DNA of 64,000 nt, from NCBI GenBank assembly GCA_023014485.1, contig JAJOZX010009449.1, forward strand, positions 62,001-126,000, in the 5' to 3' direction. The position numbers and the translations under genes are program-made. This document shows positions 23,141 to 33,525 of this stretch, piece after piece. Source of the stretch: Bathynomus jamesi (lineage: Eukaryota > Arthropoda > Malacostraca > Isopoda > Cirolanidae). Within the stretch, counting starts at the first letter, position 1, and each line of letters starts with the position of its first letter. The notes beneath the pieces were generated by a model. The model was not told the origin of the DNA, did not search any database, and was given only the letters and a program-made list of their open reading frames with translations.

Positions 23141-23590
23141 TTATACTCTTAGAACAATTAAAATTTTTAATAATATATATGCACAAAGAGAGAAATGGTT
23201 TTGAGTCTTTTTCTCGAAACTGGAAATTGCCAAGGCGACTTCATTAACATTAAATTTATCAAGATATACATTTATTTTATTAGTAAATAGCCTTCTGTCC
23301 GTAACTGCGGGGTTGTTTCGGTGAATAATGGCTAAGGTGTCTTTAGGCATGAAGTTATTCTTGAACACCGTAAAACATAATGATGCGAAGGTGGTTGCGA
23401 CTTGCAGTGGATCGCATTTGAAACGGGTTATGTACATCATTCTAAAGGCATGGACACATACTCTAAGCACGCGCACATCATTCACGCAATAACGCTCACA
23501 TTCATCAGCTATATTATAAGGGTTACTTTCATTAAAATTGTCGTAGTATCGATCAGTCTTCACGTTCATCCATACAGTCAAAATAATGTT
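23141..23590 (-). pseudogene. Protein-primed DNA polymerase B, exonuclease fragment (right arm, open frame)
   Basis: A 146-codon open frame. Residues about 29-37 read CERYCVNDVRVLR, matching the Tyr-x3-Asp exonuclease III motif of family B polymerases. It continues FKCDPLQVATTFASLCFTVF and MPKDTLAIIHRN, as in Polinton/adintovirus-type polymerases, where a DP..x..T.ASLC pattern follows. At residue about 97 the polymerase similarity stops and the frame enters a 53-bp LINE-derived patch (FTNKINVYLDKFNVNEVA), then ends. The N-terminal exonuclease motifs I and II and the whole palm/thumb are absent, so no polymerase activity is possible. The stop-free state may be chance in so short a piece. Annotated as an old relic of a Maverick-type element. 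Confidence 0.7.
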
Positions 23591-23940
23591 TGGGGGGTGG
23601 TGGGCCTACGTAGTTTAAAGTCTCGCTGGTGAGGAAAGTGTAAGGAAAGTATCCTTTGGATTCCAACGTTGCTTAACATCGTTGCTCGCTGAGTTATGAA
23701 AAAGAAAATTAATTAATTATATTAAAAATATAGGTATTATTGAGAAATAAATTAGGAGTTGATAAAGCTTCTAGCCTTGTATAAATGTTAACTTAGTTCT
23801 GAAATTCATATTCTTTTTCATAAAATTGCTTTAATTCACTTTAAGATGAAAAGCGCGTAATATTTTTTCTGCTCCACGGAGAGATGAAAAAATGCATTGG
23901 TTTCCGGGAAGTGTGTGTGTGTGTGCACGAGTTTATTCGT

Positions 23941-23996
<56 letters not shown>

Positions 23997-24092
23997 CCGG
24001 GTTGGGGAATGAGGCTCGTATGTTAGTTTCATTTAAATTAATACACGTTTGTTATTTTCATGATTTTCATGATATATATATATACAGGTGTG

Positions 24093-24123
<31 letters not shown>

Positions 24124-24586
24124 TGTGCTTGTGTGAAAGCTAAGATTTGGAGTGAAGGGATACGAGAGAGAGAGAGAAGTTCCAGCAAAAATTCCTCTGT
24201 GAACGCCCACACCTTTCAAAGGTTTCAACGCAGGCACGTGTGTTTTGAGTTATATATATTACGCGCGCGTTTAATTTCTTATATTGAGTAATTAAATTCT
24301 TATGATAAATGACTCTTAAAAGGTGAAAATAGTAATTAATTTCTTATAATATACGTTTAGGATCATTTAAATTAATACACGTTTGGCATTTTTCCTGATT
24401 TTCGTAATATATACAGTGTGTGTGTGTGTGTGTGTAGATTTGTGAATATGATAATTTTCAGTCTAACGATTTATTTATTGGGTAACTTTGTTAATTCTGT
24501 TATATTACTAATAACTCATTGGAAAACTGAGTAAATGGAAATATTATTTGGATTCCTTTATTTGAACAAAACTCTCGCTCTCTTTC

Positions 24587-24630
<44 letters not shown>

Positions 24631-24929
24631 TATTATAGTTATTAGTAAATTCAGGTATGCCTACCTTATTTCTTTCGCGGATTGTTATTTAATATAATTG
24701 TGTGTATTTCTTTCAATAACAGAGATGCTATCTAAGAATATGACACCATACAAATTACGCGTAAATATTTTCATTGTAGAAGTAATAATAATGATAATAT
24801 TAATATTTGAAGTAAACGGTGCTTTTTGCTCGAATATCTTGGACGAAAGGATTAACCCTCGGCCGAAAAGGTCTCTAGGGACACGATTCGAAATGCCACA
24901 GAGTCGCCTTTTCCTCGTGTGTGTGTGTG

Positions 24930-24952
24930 TGTGCACGAGTTGTTTATTCGTT

Positions 24953-24990
<38 letters not shown>

Positions 24991-26229
24991 TATTTCACGA
25001 AGGTAACATCCCGCACATTTTCTCGCACCCGCATCCGCACTTTGGGCTGCTGATGTCGTGCGGATGTGGACCGTTGAGATAAAATGTCATTAATAAGCGG
25101 AAATTATCAAATTCTACTATATTAATAGAACTAGTTCATTGTGCGCAAAAGTGATGCAAGCGACAAGACGAGAGGCTGTTCTTGTATGAAGTTACTCTCT
25201 TGCAACCTACTTAGATCCACGTTACAAAGCTAAGTTATTTTCACCTAACATTAGAACGAGTTAAATCATCACTTGGCAAAGCAGTTGAAGAGCTTCAATC
25301 TCTTGAATCTGTCGCTTCGCCACCCACCAAAAGAATAAAAGTTTCAGTGACAGAACCAACACCTTCAACAAGCAAATCTATCACAGAATCTCTCTCTCAG
25401 TTTCTTGAGTCAAGCAGCAATGACGAGACCTACGCGATGTCAAAAGATGTAGTAAAAATGATCGAGAGCTATCACCAAGAAAAACACCTGGCTGCATGTG
25501 ACAATCCTATTAGTTGGTGGAAAAATACGCAGAATATCTATCCATACTTGAGTAAACTTGCAAGGAAACATTTAGCCTGTCCTCCAACAAACGTACCAAG
25601 CGAGAGATTATTTAGCAGTGCTGGATTAATATATGATGAAAAGAGAAACAGACTGGCAGCAGAAAAGGCAGAAAAATTAATGTTCCTTAAGCATAACCTT
25701 CCTATAATTAAGTTTGAACATTAAACGATGAACATCTTAGTTTACTTTATTTTAATTACTCATTTATAAATATGCCTAATAAAACTTTAAACTTAATATA
25801 AATAGTTATCAAGCTAATTAAAGTCTCTTTCTATAAGGGTGGAGGTTTGGGAAAGAGGTCGGTGGGGTGCATTTGAGTTGGGTTCACGTCCCGCATCTGG
25901 TAACACAATTATGGTTTCTAATTGTGGCTGAAACTCAACAAAATATAACGAATTTATTTGCAGACGAATTCACTAATTGATTTCTATATTAGTTAGATGC
26001 TTGATATTATTTCATATGTTCAGAGAAAAGTACAGCAATTATTGTACAATTAATCAATTATACTACATTATAGCTACAGCTCTCTCTATATAATAACTTA
26101 TTATATACGTTAAACACAACAAATCTCGAATATATCCTAAAAAATAACGAAAATGTAGACATCCGCGGATGTTGAAATCAAACATCCGCATCCGCGGATG
26201 TGAAAAAAATGACATCCGCTACATCACTA

Positions 26230-26286
<57 letters not shown>

Positions 26287-26290
26287 GGGT
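24930..26290 (+). mobile_element. hAT insertion in the right arm only
   Basis: The region between AT tracts at 24,955-24,987 and 26,230-26,285 has no counterpart in the left arm. It contains hAT transposase sequence and, toward the right end (26,158-26,222), many CATCCGC units as direct and inverted repeats, with a few more at 25,020-25,070. The last bases CTACATCACTA resemble the complement of a TAGTGATG-type hAT end. I could not define a matching left TIR or target duplication because of the AT repeats. Confidence 0.6.
25195..25724 (+). pseudogene. hAT transposase C-terminal part (ZBED-like)
   Basis: From about 25,197, in broken frame, LATYLDPRYKAKLF is visible, a conserved hAT stretch. 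Then 25,347-25,721 is open for 125 codons: a Ser-rich linker, DNPISWWKNTQNIYPYLSKL, PPTNVPSERLFSSAGLIYDE and KRNRLAAEKAEKLMFLKHNL. The last two form the hAT dimerisation domain, needed for transposase multimerisation. It ends at a natural-looking stop after KFEH. The catalytic first Asp region and BED finger are missing, so it is a C-terminal remnant. The long open frame suggests a relatively recent origin. Confidence 0.82.
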
Positions 26291-27733
26291 TTGGGGAATG
26301 ATGATCGTCTGTTTTGAATTGTTTCATAAATTTTCATTTCCGTTCGTTTTTCCCCTCTGATATTCGATTATTATAATTAAAATTAAGTGTGTAAAATTAT
26401 TTATTTAATAAACAGAATTTAATTGGATTCATCTACCATCATATATTGTTAATATATGTTTTTTCGTAAGCGCAATGAGAATGTGTTTTGGCTAATTTCA
26501 ACTTTTGAATGAATTGTTTCATAAATTTTCGTCTTTTCATTTTTTTTTTCGCAGGGAATGAGGCCGTGTGTTTCATAAATTTTCATCTCGTTTGGAGTGA
26601 AGGGATACTTATCAGGGATTGGGGGGAAGGTCTCTCAACCATCAGGTGTTCTTCGAAACCGATCCCGTTATAGCGGATTGTGTTTTGACTAATTTCAATT
26701 TTAATTGAATCTTCCAATTGATTAACTATATAAACATATTGTGTTATTTTATAAAGTTGAATCTTCCAATTGATTAACTATATAAATATATATTGTGGTA
26801 TTTTATATTGTTTGTGCACACGAGTGATTCATTAGTTTATTATATATACAAGTACAGATGGGTGGGGGGATTTAGGGGAATGAAGTGTGTGTGTTTCGAA
26901 TTGTATCGTAAATGTTCATTTCGTTTCGTTATTCGTGAGGACTCATCTACAATCATATATTGTGGTATTTTATATGGTTTGTGTACACGAGTGGTTCATT
27001 AGTTTATTATATATACAAGTACAATTTAATAAATATTGCTATCGGGAATACATGTCGCTATCTGGAATACATGCTGCGATCTGGCAACTCAGCAACTGAA
27101 TACATGGCGTGATCTGGCAACTCAGCAACTGAATAGAGGTTTATAAAAGGCCGAGAGACGACTGACGGAGTCATTCCAGCTCGGCTCCCAGCCGAGCAAG
27201 GACCTCTGGTCCTTCTCTTTCTGGCCCTTTGGGAAAACCCCTTAGAGGCCTCTTAGGTTAGGTAAACGAAAATAACTTGGGGGAGAACTCCGCCTCCAAG
27301 TTGCATGCCTTGCAATCAAAGGCCACTACTCTCTCTCTCTCCTTCAGGTGTCTCTCTCTCCTTCAGGTGTACCCCTCCCCCTTGGCTCAGCCAACTGGCT
27401 GATTCTGGCTGATTAGGAGCCTATAAAACAACGCCTACTCGGCTGAAGTCTTAATATGCACTTGGCTCCTGCCAGGTGAACACCTCTCCTCCTTTCTCTC
27501 CTTTCTGGCCCTTTGGGGGGAATAGCTTGGGGGAGAACTCCGCCTCCAAGTTGCATGCCCCTTGCAACCTAGGTTGGCAACAAAGGGCCCTTTGGGGTAT
27601 TTTTTCTTTTTTCTTTTTTTAAAATTTTTTTGCAACCCCCCCACCCCCTTTGCAACAACCCTCATCCCCCTTTGCAACATTACATAATCACTTGCAACAT
27701 TCTTGCACACACACCCTTTTCGGCTATACTACT

Positions 27734-28860
27734 AGCAGCAAATGCTTTACTAATGTCTATTGTTGCTAATAGTGTACGTTGAGCTGGTCGTCTGGAGTTG
27801 ATCCCATCCATGATGTGCTGTGAGAGGTTAGTGAGTAATGTCGTGGTTGAGTGGTGAGGTCTGAATCCATGTTGAGGGCGATGTAGTATGTGGGTTGGTT
27901 GGTGATTTGTAAGATTAGTCTCTGTTACTTTGGAAGGTGTGCATAGTAAAGTAATGGGTCTATAGGAAGCTGGTTCTGTTGGATTTTTGTTTGGTTTGAG
28001 TAGTGTAATAATTTTACCTTGTTTCCATATGTCAGGAATAATAGTGTTAGTATGAATATGTGCTGATATTTGTGAGAGCTAGTATTCCCTGTGGGCCCAA
28101 GTGTTTAAGGTGTATGTTAGATATGTTGTCTGGTTCAGTAGCCTTCGAATTCTTAATGTTTTTGATCTTGGTGGTCTGGTCTGTATTGAAGGGTGTAATG
28201 GTCGTGTCGAGTCTGGAGGTTTCTTGTCTGGTTGTTGTCTCTGTTTAAGTGACTTATCTTTGCGTGGTGATTAACTACAATGTTAGCTTGTGTATATGTT
28301 GGGATATTATTTTGGCTGCAACAGATAGCCGCCTGTGATGTGAGAATGCCGCTGTTAGTGTGGGTAATACTGTTGAGTCTTGTATAGCCTGGATGTATCT
28401 GTGGAGTGGTTTAGTGTTGAATTCCCTAAACGTTTGTTTTCTTTGAGTTTGTTTATTTCTGTGTTGAGCTGTTGTATCTGCTGTTTTATGGCTTCTGTGT
28501 GTGGTGTTTGTGTGTTTTGTTTGAGGTGTTACGTTGCCTTATGAGGTGGGCTATTCTCTAGTGTAATTTGGGTTGTATTTCCTAATGTTGCCCTTGGGTA
28601 TGTATTTGTTTGCATTATTGATGATCTGATTGAATGTCTTCAGTGTTGTATTGATGGTTGTATGATGGTGTGCTGTTTAATGTGATGAATTGTTCCTCAG
28701 TCTGTATTTTGAACTGTTCCCAATCAGTTTCCTTGTAATTTCTGTAAGTGTGTCTGAGGCTGTTGGGGCAGAGTGTAGAACGTGCTGTAATGATGATGGG
28801 CACTGGGCAGGGGTCTGATGACAGTTGTTTTCTGTTCTCCAGTGTGTATGTGTCGCTAGT
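27734..28860 (-). pseudogene. Jockey-like LINE: end of EN, linker, RT up to motif A
   Basis: On the - strand from 28,860: relic of the EN C-terminus LENRKQLSSDPCPVPII (the usual SDH is SDP here, so a catalytic His is lost), TYRNYKETDWEQFKIQTEEQ, then ITLLKPNKNPTEPASYRPIT near 28,000, QHGFRPHHSTTTLL near 27,860, and RTLLATIDISKAF (motif A start) at 27,777-27,740. The frame then enters the palindrome and resumes at 14,879. The adjacent hAT at 28,861 sits within the EN C-terminus. Confidence 0.8.
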
Positions 28861-30124
28861 CAAAGCTGGGCACAAACCGTTAATCCGTTAATCGTTAATT
28901 AACGAAGTTAACTTTTTCGTTAACGATTTAACTTTTAAGTTAACTTTGAAAATCATTATCGGACTAATTAACTTCCGTTACATTTAACTTCCGTTAACTC
29001 CAGTCCGTTAACCAAAAAATTCATAAATAAACGTTTAAAAGTTATTATTTTCAGTGCTGAGCAGGTGCGCAATTAATCCGCCACTGTTAATAGTGATGAC
29101 GAATTTCCATTTCCGCAGTGCAAAATCAGGCGATATATTTGTTTCCGTCGCCACAATTTGTGTCTTACCAAATATGGTAGTTATTTATGGCATTGGTTTG
29201 AGCAAAAACATGGTCGACTGTAAAATCAGGCGGAAAGATTTTGCCATTTGAGTTGAATATTTCAACTTCTTCAAGAAATATCACGAGCATTTTAAGGCAC
29301 TTTCAATAATATATATGTAACAATTACAACAAATAACTACATTCGTTTCATTTGCAGTCTGTCTCTTGCGCAACTGTTTGTGCTTGTGAATATTTAAAAT
29401 AATCGTTGTCAAGTAAGTCATGTATATTTATAATATGTCTGTGAGTACAAAAGGTTTGGGCCCCTCCTGGAGGATGACGAATGCCAGCTGGCTGCTACCT
29501 TCCATCCCAGGTTTCGCCTCATCTGGTTGGACAAGTATGACAACACCAAGGTCGCCAGGGTGAGGAAAAGCATGGAGGTACAGTCGAGGAGGCCATGAAG
29601 CAGCAGTCCAACGAAGTGGGCAGCAACAACAACGAGGAGAGGAGGATGACTTCTTCAGTGCTGTCATCCAGACAAAAGAGAGCAGCAGAAGCCACAGGTC
29701 ACTCAATGGCAAGGCCCAAACTTGGTCAAGACCTGGCTGGAGACCAACTCCAAGGACTTGCTGACAGATGCTGCCTTCTTGGGTGAGCAAGTGTTGGTGG
29801 ACTTGTTCATCAAGTTCAACACAGCCATCCCCTCCAGTGCTGCAGTGGAGCGTTTGTTCTCTATGGGCAAGGACATCCTGAGGGCCAAGAGATCATCCCT
29901 GTCTGATGAAAACTTTGATATGCTAATTTTCATGAAGGGCAACATGCATCTCATGGACAAAATGGAGAACGAGAAGAAGAGGGAAATTAAATTATATATA
30001 TATTGTGTTTTCATTTTTTTTATAATAAAAGTTAACGTTAACGGTTTATCGGTAACTTCCGTTACATGTTTTACGAATTAACGGTTAACGAAGTTAACTT
30101 TTTGGTTAACGGTGCCCACCACTG
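28861..30124 (+). mobile_element. hAT element (GGGCACAAACCGTTAATCCG type) with 8-bp duplication
   Basis: Ends CAAAGCTGGGCAC and GTGCCCACCACTG are imperfect hAT TIRs, and the flanks are a perfect 8-bp duplication TCGCTAGT (28,853-28,860 and 30,125-30,132). Subterminal regions hold many GTTAACGG/CCGTTAAC units in both orientations. Total length is 1,264 bp, compared with about 3 kb for autonomous hATs. Removing it restores the LINE EN reading direction. The 605-bp MITE at 43,395 and the element at the window end share its ends and are probably its non-autonomous derivatives. Confidence 0.93.
29458..30000 (+). pseudogene. hAT transposase C-terminal part within 28,861-30,124
   Basis: + strand: GPLLEDDECQLAATFHPRFR and LIWLDKYDNTKVARVRKSME (29,458-29,580), a frameshifted stretch, then from 29,730 WLETNSKDLLTDAAFLGEQV, DLFIKFNTAIPSSAAVERLF and SMGKDILRAKRSSLSDENFD. 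The SSAAVERLFS motif marks the hAT dimerisation domain. At least one frameshift lies between the two blocks (29,595-29,720). No start, BED finger or N-terminal catalytic Asp region remains. Confidence 0.85.
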
Positions 30125-31017
30125 TCGCTAGTGAGGGGGAACAGAACGTTGTCTGGGGAGGAGTTTGAGTATCCTGCTTGATGTGGTGTGTGTATGTTCT
30201 GTATTATTAAGAATGAAGGGGCTGTTTAGTTGTGTGGCTATGTTGGCGCCTCTGGTGTTGCTTGTTTTGCAGGTACCAATAGTCTTTAGCGTTGAAGTCT
30301 CCTCCTAAGATGATATAGTGAGAGAGGCCAGATTGTGTAACTGTGGATTGTAATTGACTGGCACCTGAGGTGAACTATCTGGTGAGATGTAAATGTTGAT
30401 TAGCGTGGTGTTGTGTTTTGCGCGTGTTTTAATGTTAACTGCCTGTATTTCTATCGTGTTATCTGCTTGGATCGTTTGTAATGTTTTGGGTGGCATCAGT
30501 GTAGGTAATGCTTTTATGTATGTAAGTGATGAGTCGACCCCCAGTACGATCTTGACGGATCGCCGTAAAGTTAGGATGGGGTGTTTTGTGTGCGCGTTGT
30601 TTTGTTTCTTGTATGTGCTATGTGAATGTTTTGTTTGTGTACAAATTCCCTAAGCTGTATGATTTTGTTTGAGAGGCCATCTACGTTGTACTGTAATATG
30701 TTAATATTATACTTCTGTATTTGTCTCATGGTGCTATTGTCTCTGTCTTTGTGTATGGTGACATGTGTAAGTTGTAGTGGAGCCTGGATTAGTCTTAATG
30801 TCGCCGGAGAGTAAGAGTAGTCCAGGGAGCACGCAATTGCTCCCCATAAATGAAAAAATAGCACACTGAGAATGGGTCTGGCCCTGGGAACCGATCGGCA
30901 CTCTGACCGTGCCATGCAACAGGCCGTCGACTGCCAGTCTGGCCAACCGTAGACAGCCCGCAGTAAAATAATAGTATGAATGATAGTCAGGTGCTGTTAA
31001 CACCCGGTTTTGGTAAA
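30125..31017 (-). pseudogene. Jockey-like LINE: 5' end, 2A-like motif and EN N-terminus
   Basis: The - strand frame at 31,003-30,734 contains PGLLLLSGDIKTNPGS (30,779-30,826). In a shifted frame comes KYNINILQYNVDGLSNKIIQ (about 30,715-30,650), the start of an APE-type endonuclease. ALQTIQADNT-like and INIYISPDSSPQVP stretches (30,480-30,350) are the middle of EN. This is the 5' part of the LINE whose RT lies at 27,734-28,860 and 13,980-14,879. Frameshifts separate the pieces. Confidence 0.75.
30779..30826 (-). other. 2A-like (stop-carry-on) motif, degenerate
   Basis: GLLLLSGDIKTNPGS fits the pattern D-[VI]-E-x-N-P-G-P except Lys for Glu and Ser for the final Pro. 2A-like sequences are known at the N-terminus of some non-LTR retrotransposons, where they cause ribosome skipping or act as a signal sequence. 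In this copy the changed last residue should abolish skipping. Confidence 0.5.
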
Positions 31018-31020
31018 TAT

Positions 31021-31569
31021 TTACTATTACACCGGTCTCCGGTAGAAAGTTTTAAAAGCTGGTTTTCAATGTTTTTCAATGTGCTGAATTAAAAAATGAT
31101 TCTCATTTCCGTCGCAAATGATTTGTTAAAGTTATTGAAGCTTAAAGCTTTTAACACTTTCTACCATTTTTTACCCTTTTTTACCTGGGGGACCCCAACT
31201 GGGAACCGGGAGTTTTTGGGTGGGGAGAATCACAAAAACGAGTCGTTTCCGAAGATTTTGAAAGTGAGATTAATACAAAACACATCAAAAACCACATAAA
31301 AAACAAATTTAACCTTCAAAATTGGCCGAACCTAAAACAAGCAAACCTAAAACAACCTAACCTAACCTAACCTAACCCCTAACGTTATCACTAACTGATT
31401 CAAATTAAATCAGTGGAAGCGCCATTTTTTTACCCTTTTCCCGTTAGAGAGTTTAAGCTTCAATAACTCTCTAACAAATCATTTGCGACGGAAATGAGTA
31501 GCATTTTTTAATTCAGCACATTGAAAACCAGCTTTTAAAACTTTCTACCGGAGACCGGTGTAATAGTAA
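31021..31569. mobile_element. MITE with about 130-bp inverted repeats (TTACTATTACACCGG ends)
   Basis: TTACTATTACACCGGTCTCC at the left and the exact complement at 31,550-31,569. Pairing continues inward through AAAGCTGGTTTTCAATG and TTCCGTCGCAAATGATTTGT. There is no coding region. It lies at the 5' end of the Jockey-like LINE. No empty site is available in the window, so the duplication length and superfamily remain open. Confidence 0.8.
31356..31375. repeat. (CCTAA)4, telomere-like repeat inside the MITE
   Basis: Four perfect CCTAA units plus flanking variants (ACCTAAAACAA before, CCCCTAACG after). TTAGG is the common arthropod telomere unit, but four units inside a MITE do not indicate a chromosome end. 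Confidence 0.7.
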
Positions 31570-32404
31570 GGAAATACCAGGTATTTTATGCTGTTGAAAA
31601 TCTTCGCTTACTAATTGCATGCTTATAATTCTACTTATTTTAGTCAATTGAAACAGTTCACATATTTAGGGATAACTAATTACATTAAGTTGTCCTAAAA
31701 TATAATTTATAAAACTTCGTTTTCTATGTTCTCGTTTTCTTTGGAAAACAAAATGAGTAACCATATTATTATTATTATTATTAAGAAACCTACAGTATGA
31801 GAGTTTGTAATATAAATATAGCTTTAAATTTTTTTTGAGCTTTCTAAAAGTTGGTTTGCTAACATATTTGTAGTCCTTATCATAATCATTATTTTTGTAG
31901 TCCTCTATTATTATTACTACTTGTTTCTAGTTTTTTTTTTTTGGTTAAAATTTTGGTACTTACGTATTATCGGGACTACCAAACTGTTCATTATGTATTT
32001 TTGCTCTAGTCATTTTTATTTAAACTAACCAAAATATCACAACTTAACCTAACCAATCATCAAGGGCATTCAGTTGACCTAACCGGGCATTTTTCGTTTT
32101 ATTTTGTTTTTCATATTATATTATATACATACTGAATAAAATCGCTTAAAACGGAAAATGTGTTTTTCGGAGATAGTCTCGATAATACTAGATGAAGACA
32201 AAGCATTGGATGTTTTTATCAATTACAGCGTTATTCTCTCATCCTTAACTTGCCCGAAATGTGACAGTGAGTGCCTAATACGAAAAGATCAGAAGATATT
32301 TAGGTGAAATAACCAATATTAACCTGTTAGGTCAACTGAATTCCCGGTTAGGGCAACTGTACGCCCTTGCTTCTCTTTAAATGTTTATTTGATTTATTTT
32401 ATCG
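31570..32404. other. AT-rich interval with paired GTTAGGTCAACTG-type motifs
   Basis: No gene was seen. CCTAACCAATCATCAAGGGC and TTGACCTAACCGGGCA (32,050-32,092) face TGTTAGGTCAACTGAATTCC and CTGTACGCCCTTG (32,325-32,370) in inverted orientation. This suggests a roughly 340-bp MITE-like element of the same family as 4,401-4,534. Its ends are not sharp. Confidence 0.4.
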
Positions 32405-33211
32405 CTTATTACTTTCAAGAATATTGTACTATAATATGGGATTTATATCCTGCCAATAGAGCTTATTATATAATGCTGATAATGATGATCTGTTTTGTTC
32501 TGATATAAAAATCATTTGCAGCGTTCAGACACGAGTAAACATTATTATAAATTTATGGAGTAAGTTTTTATTTTATTTATATAGAACTCTCCTTCATTAT
32601 TAATTTAATATGGTTGATTTATGGTAGATGTATTCGGTTAAGATTTAGGCCAAAGGAAGGATCACATCACATCACATTACATTACATATATGAAAAACGT
32701 AAAGTTACTCTGGCCTATTAAGGTCATCCAAGTCTAAAATGATCTAAAGATACATTGTAAAATTGAAATTTGCAAAACATCATTTTGAGATTAGATATAT
32801 CATTAAATTATTTCCAAAGCTACCAAAACAGCATACATTAATCGAGTTAAAATATACTTTACTTAAACAATTTGAAAGATGTTTGCGTTTCCTGTAAATT
32901 CACTTAATTGTACGTTAATATTAGATTTTTTTTCTAAATAGGTCGTAAGCTTGATTCGGACATTTTCATGTTTGTTATTGTCGATATAAAGAATGGAGAA
33001 GTGGTCACGGTCTTTGTTTATTTTTTTTGCGTGTTCGTTACTGAAATCGGGTAAATTTTATTTGAGTGGAATATGGGTTGTAGAAGAAATAAATAAATAA
33101 AAGTATTTAACAATGTGAGCTTATAATAACCATTTTTAAGTTGCATTTTCTTCTTCCGTCGCATCGTACGTCCTGTTTAAAAAGTGTAGAAACAAGATAT
33201 TGCTTTAACGT

Positions 33212-33286
33212 GGATCGTAGCTCAGTGGTAAGACACTGGGTTTCGGATGACGGGTCCTGCGGTCGAATCTCTCTGGTTGCTTCCCG
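33212..33286 (+). repeat. tRNA-like Pol III promoter module, copy III
   Basis: Same A-box-like TAGCTCAGTGG and degenerate B-box as the other copies; here TCCTGCGGTCGAATC is complete. It lies 240 bp upstream of the hAT at 33,526. Confidence 0.5.
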
Positions 33287-33525
33287 TTCTTTGGCTGAAG
33301 GGTTAAAACTAGAAGCCGTAATGACTGGCGTTTCTAAATGCTCATGACAATGTCTGGCATTGGTCCTCAGTTGTTGCAACTATCAAGCATGAGCTAGTTT
33401 CTGGCAAATGCAGCCATATAGCGAGTGCTAAAGCGAAATTTCGCTTTGTGCATCAGAGATGTTTTGTACGCACAGTAATTTTAATACTTTTTAAATTTAC
33501 CTCAACTCTATTGGCTCACGCCAAC

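Larger units (their letters stand above)
14880..27733. mobile_element. Palindromic Polinton/Maverick-like element, 12.85 kb
   Basis: The whole segment is one inverted repeat. Ends read AGTAGTATAGCCG...CGGCTATACTACT and the arms meet at about 20,988-21,005. It is flanked by 6-bp duplications AGCATC (14,874-14,879) and AGCAGC (27,734-27,739, one mismatch). AG/CT termini, 6-bp duplications and long TIRs are the known signature of Polintons/Mavericks. A piece of a protein-primed family B DNA polymerase occurs in each arm. No integrase, packaging ATPase, protease or capsid gene was recognised. Deleting the element and one duplication rebuilds LINE motif A (KAFDAIPR). Inner arm sequence is nearly identical; outer parts carry private indels, a LINE fragment (left) and a hAT (right). 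It is non-autonomous as it stands. Confidence 0.8.
21006..27733 (-). repeat. Right arm of the giant palindrome
   Basis: 6.7 kb, complement of the left arm. Private differences are a hAT insertion with surrounding AT repeats (about 24,950-26,285), longer AT/GT microsatellites (23,944-23,995; 24,088-24,120; 24,589-24,640), a local 60-bp duplication near 26,700-26,790, and absence of the left-arm LINE fragment. The polymerase B reading frame is open here. Confidence 0.9.

Noticed and set aside
14880..27733. Palindrome as a pure hairpin-read assembly artefact
   Set aside because: Arms differ by substitutions, frameshifts and private insertions, and both outer junctions share a 6-bp duplication within a LINE frame. 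Not fully excluded at the very centre.
31356..31375. Telomere or subtelomere
   Set aside because: Only four CCTAA units, inside a MITE and surrounded by ordinary transposons.
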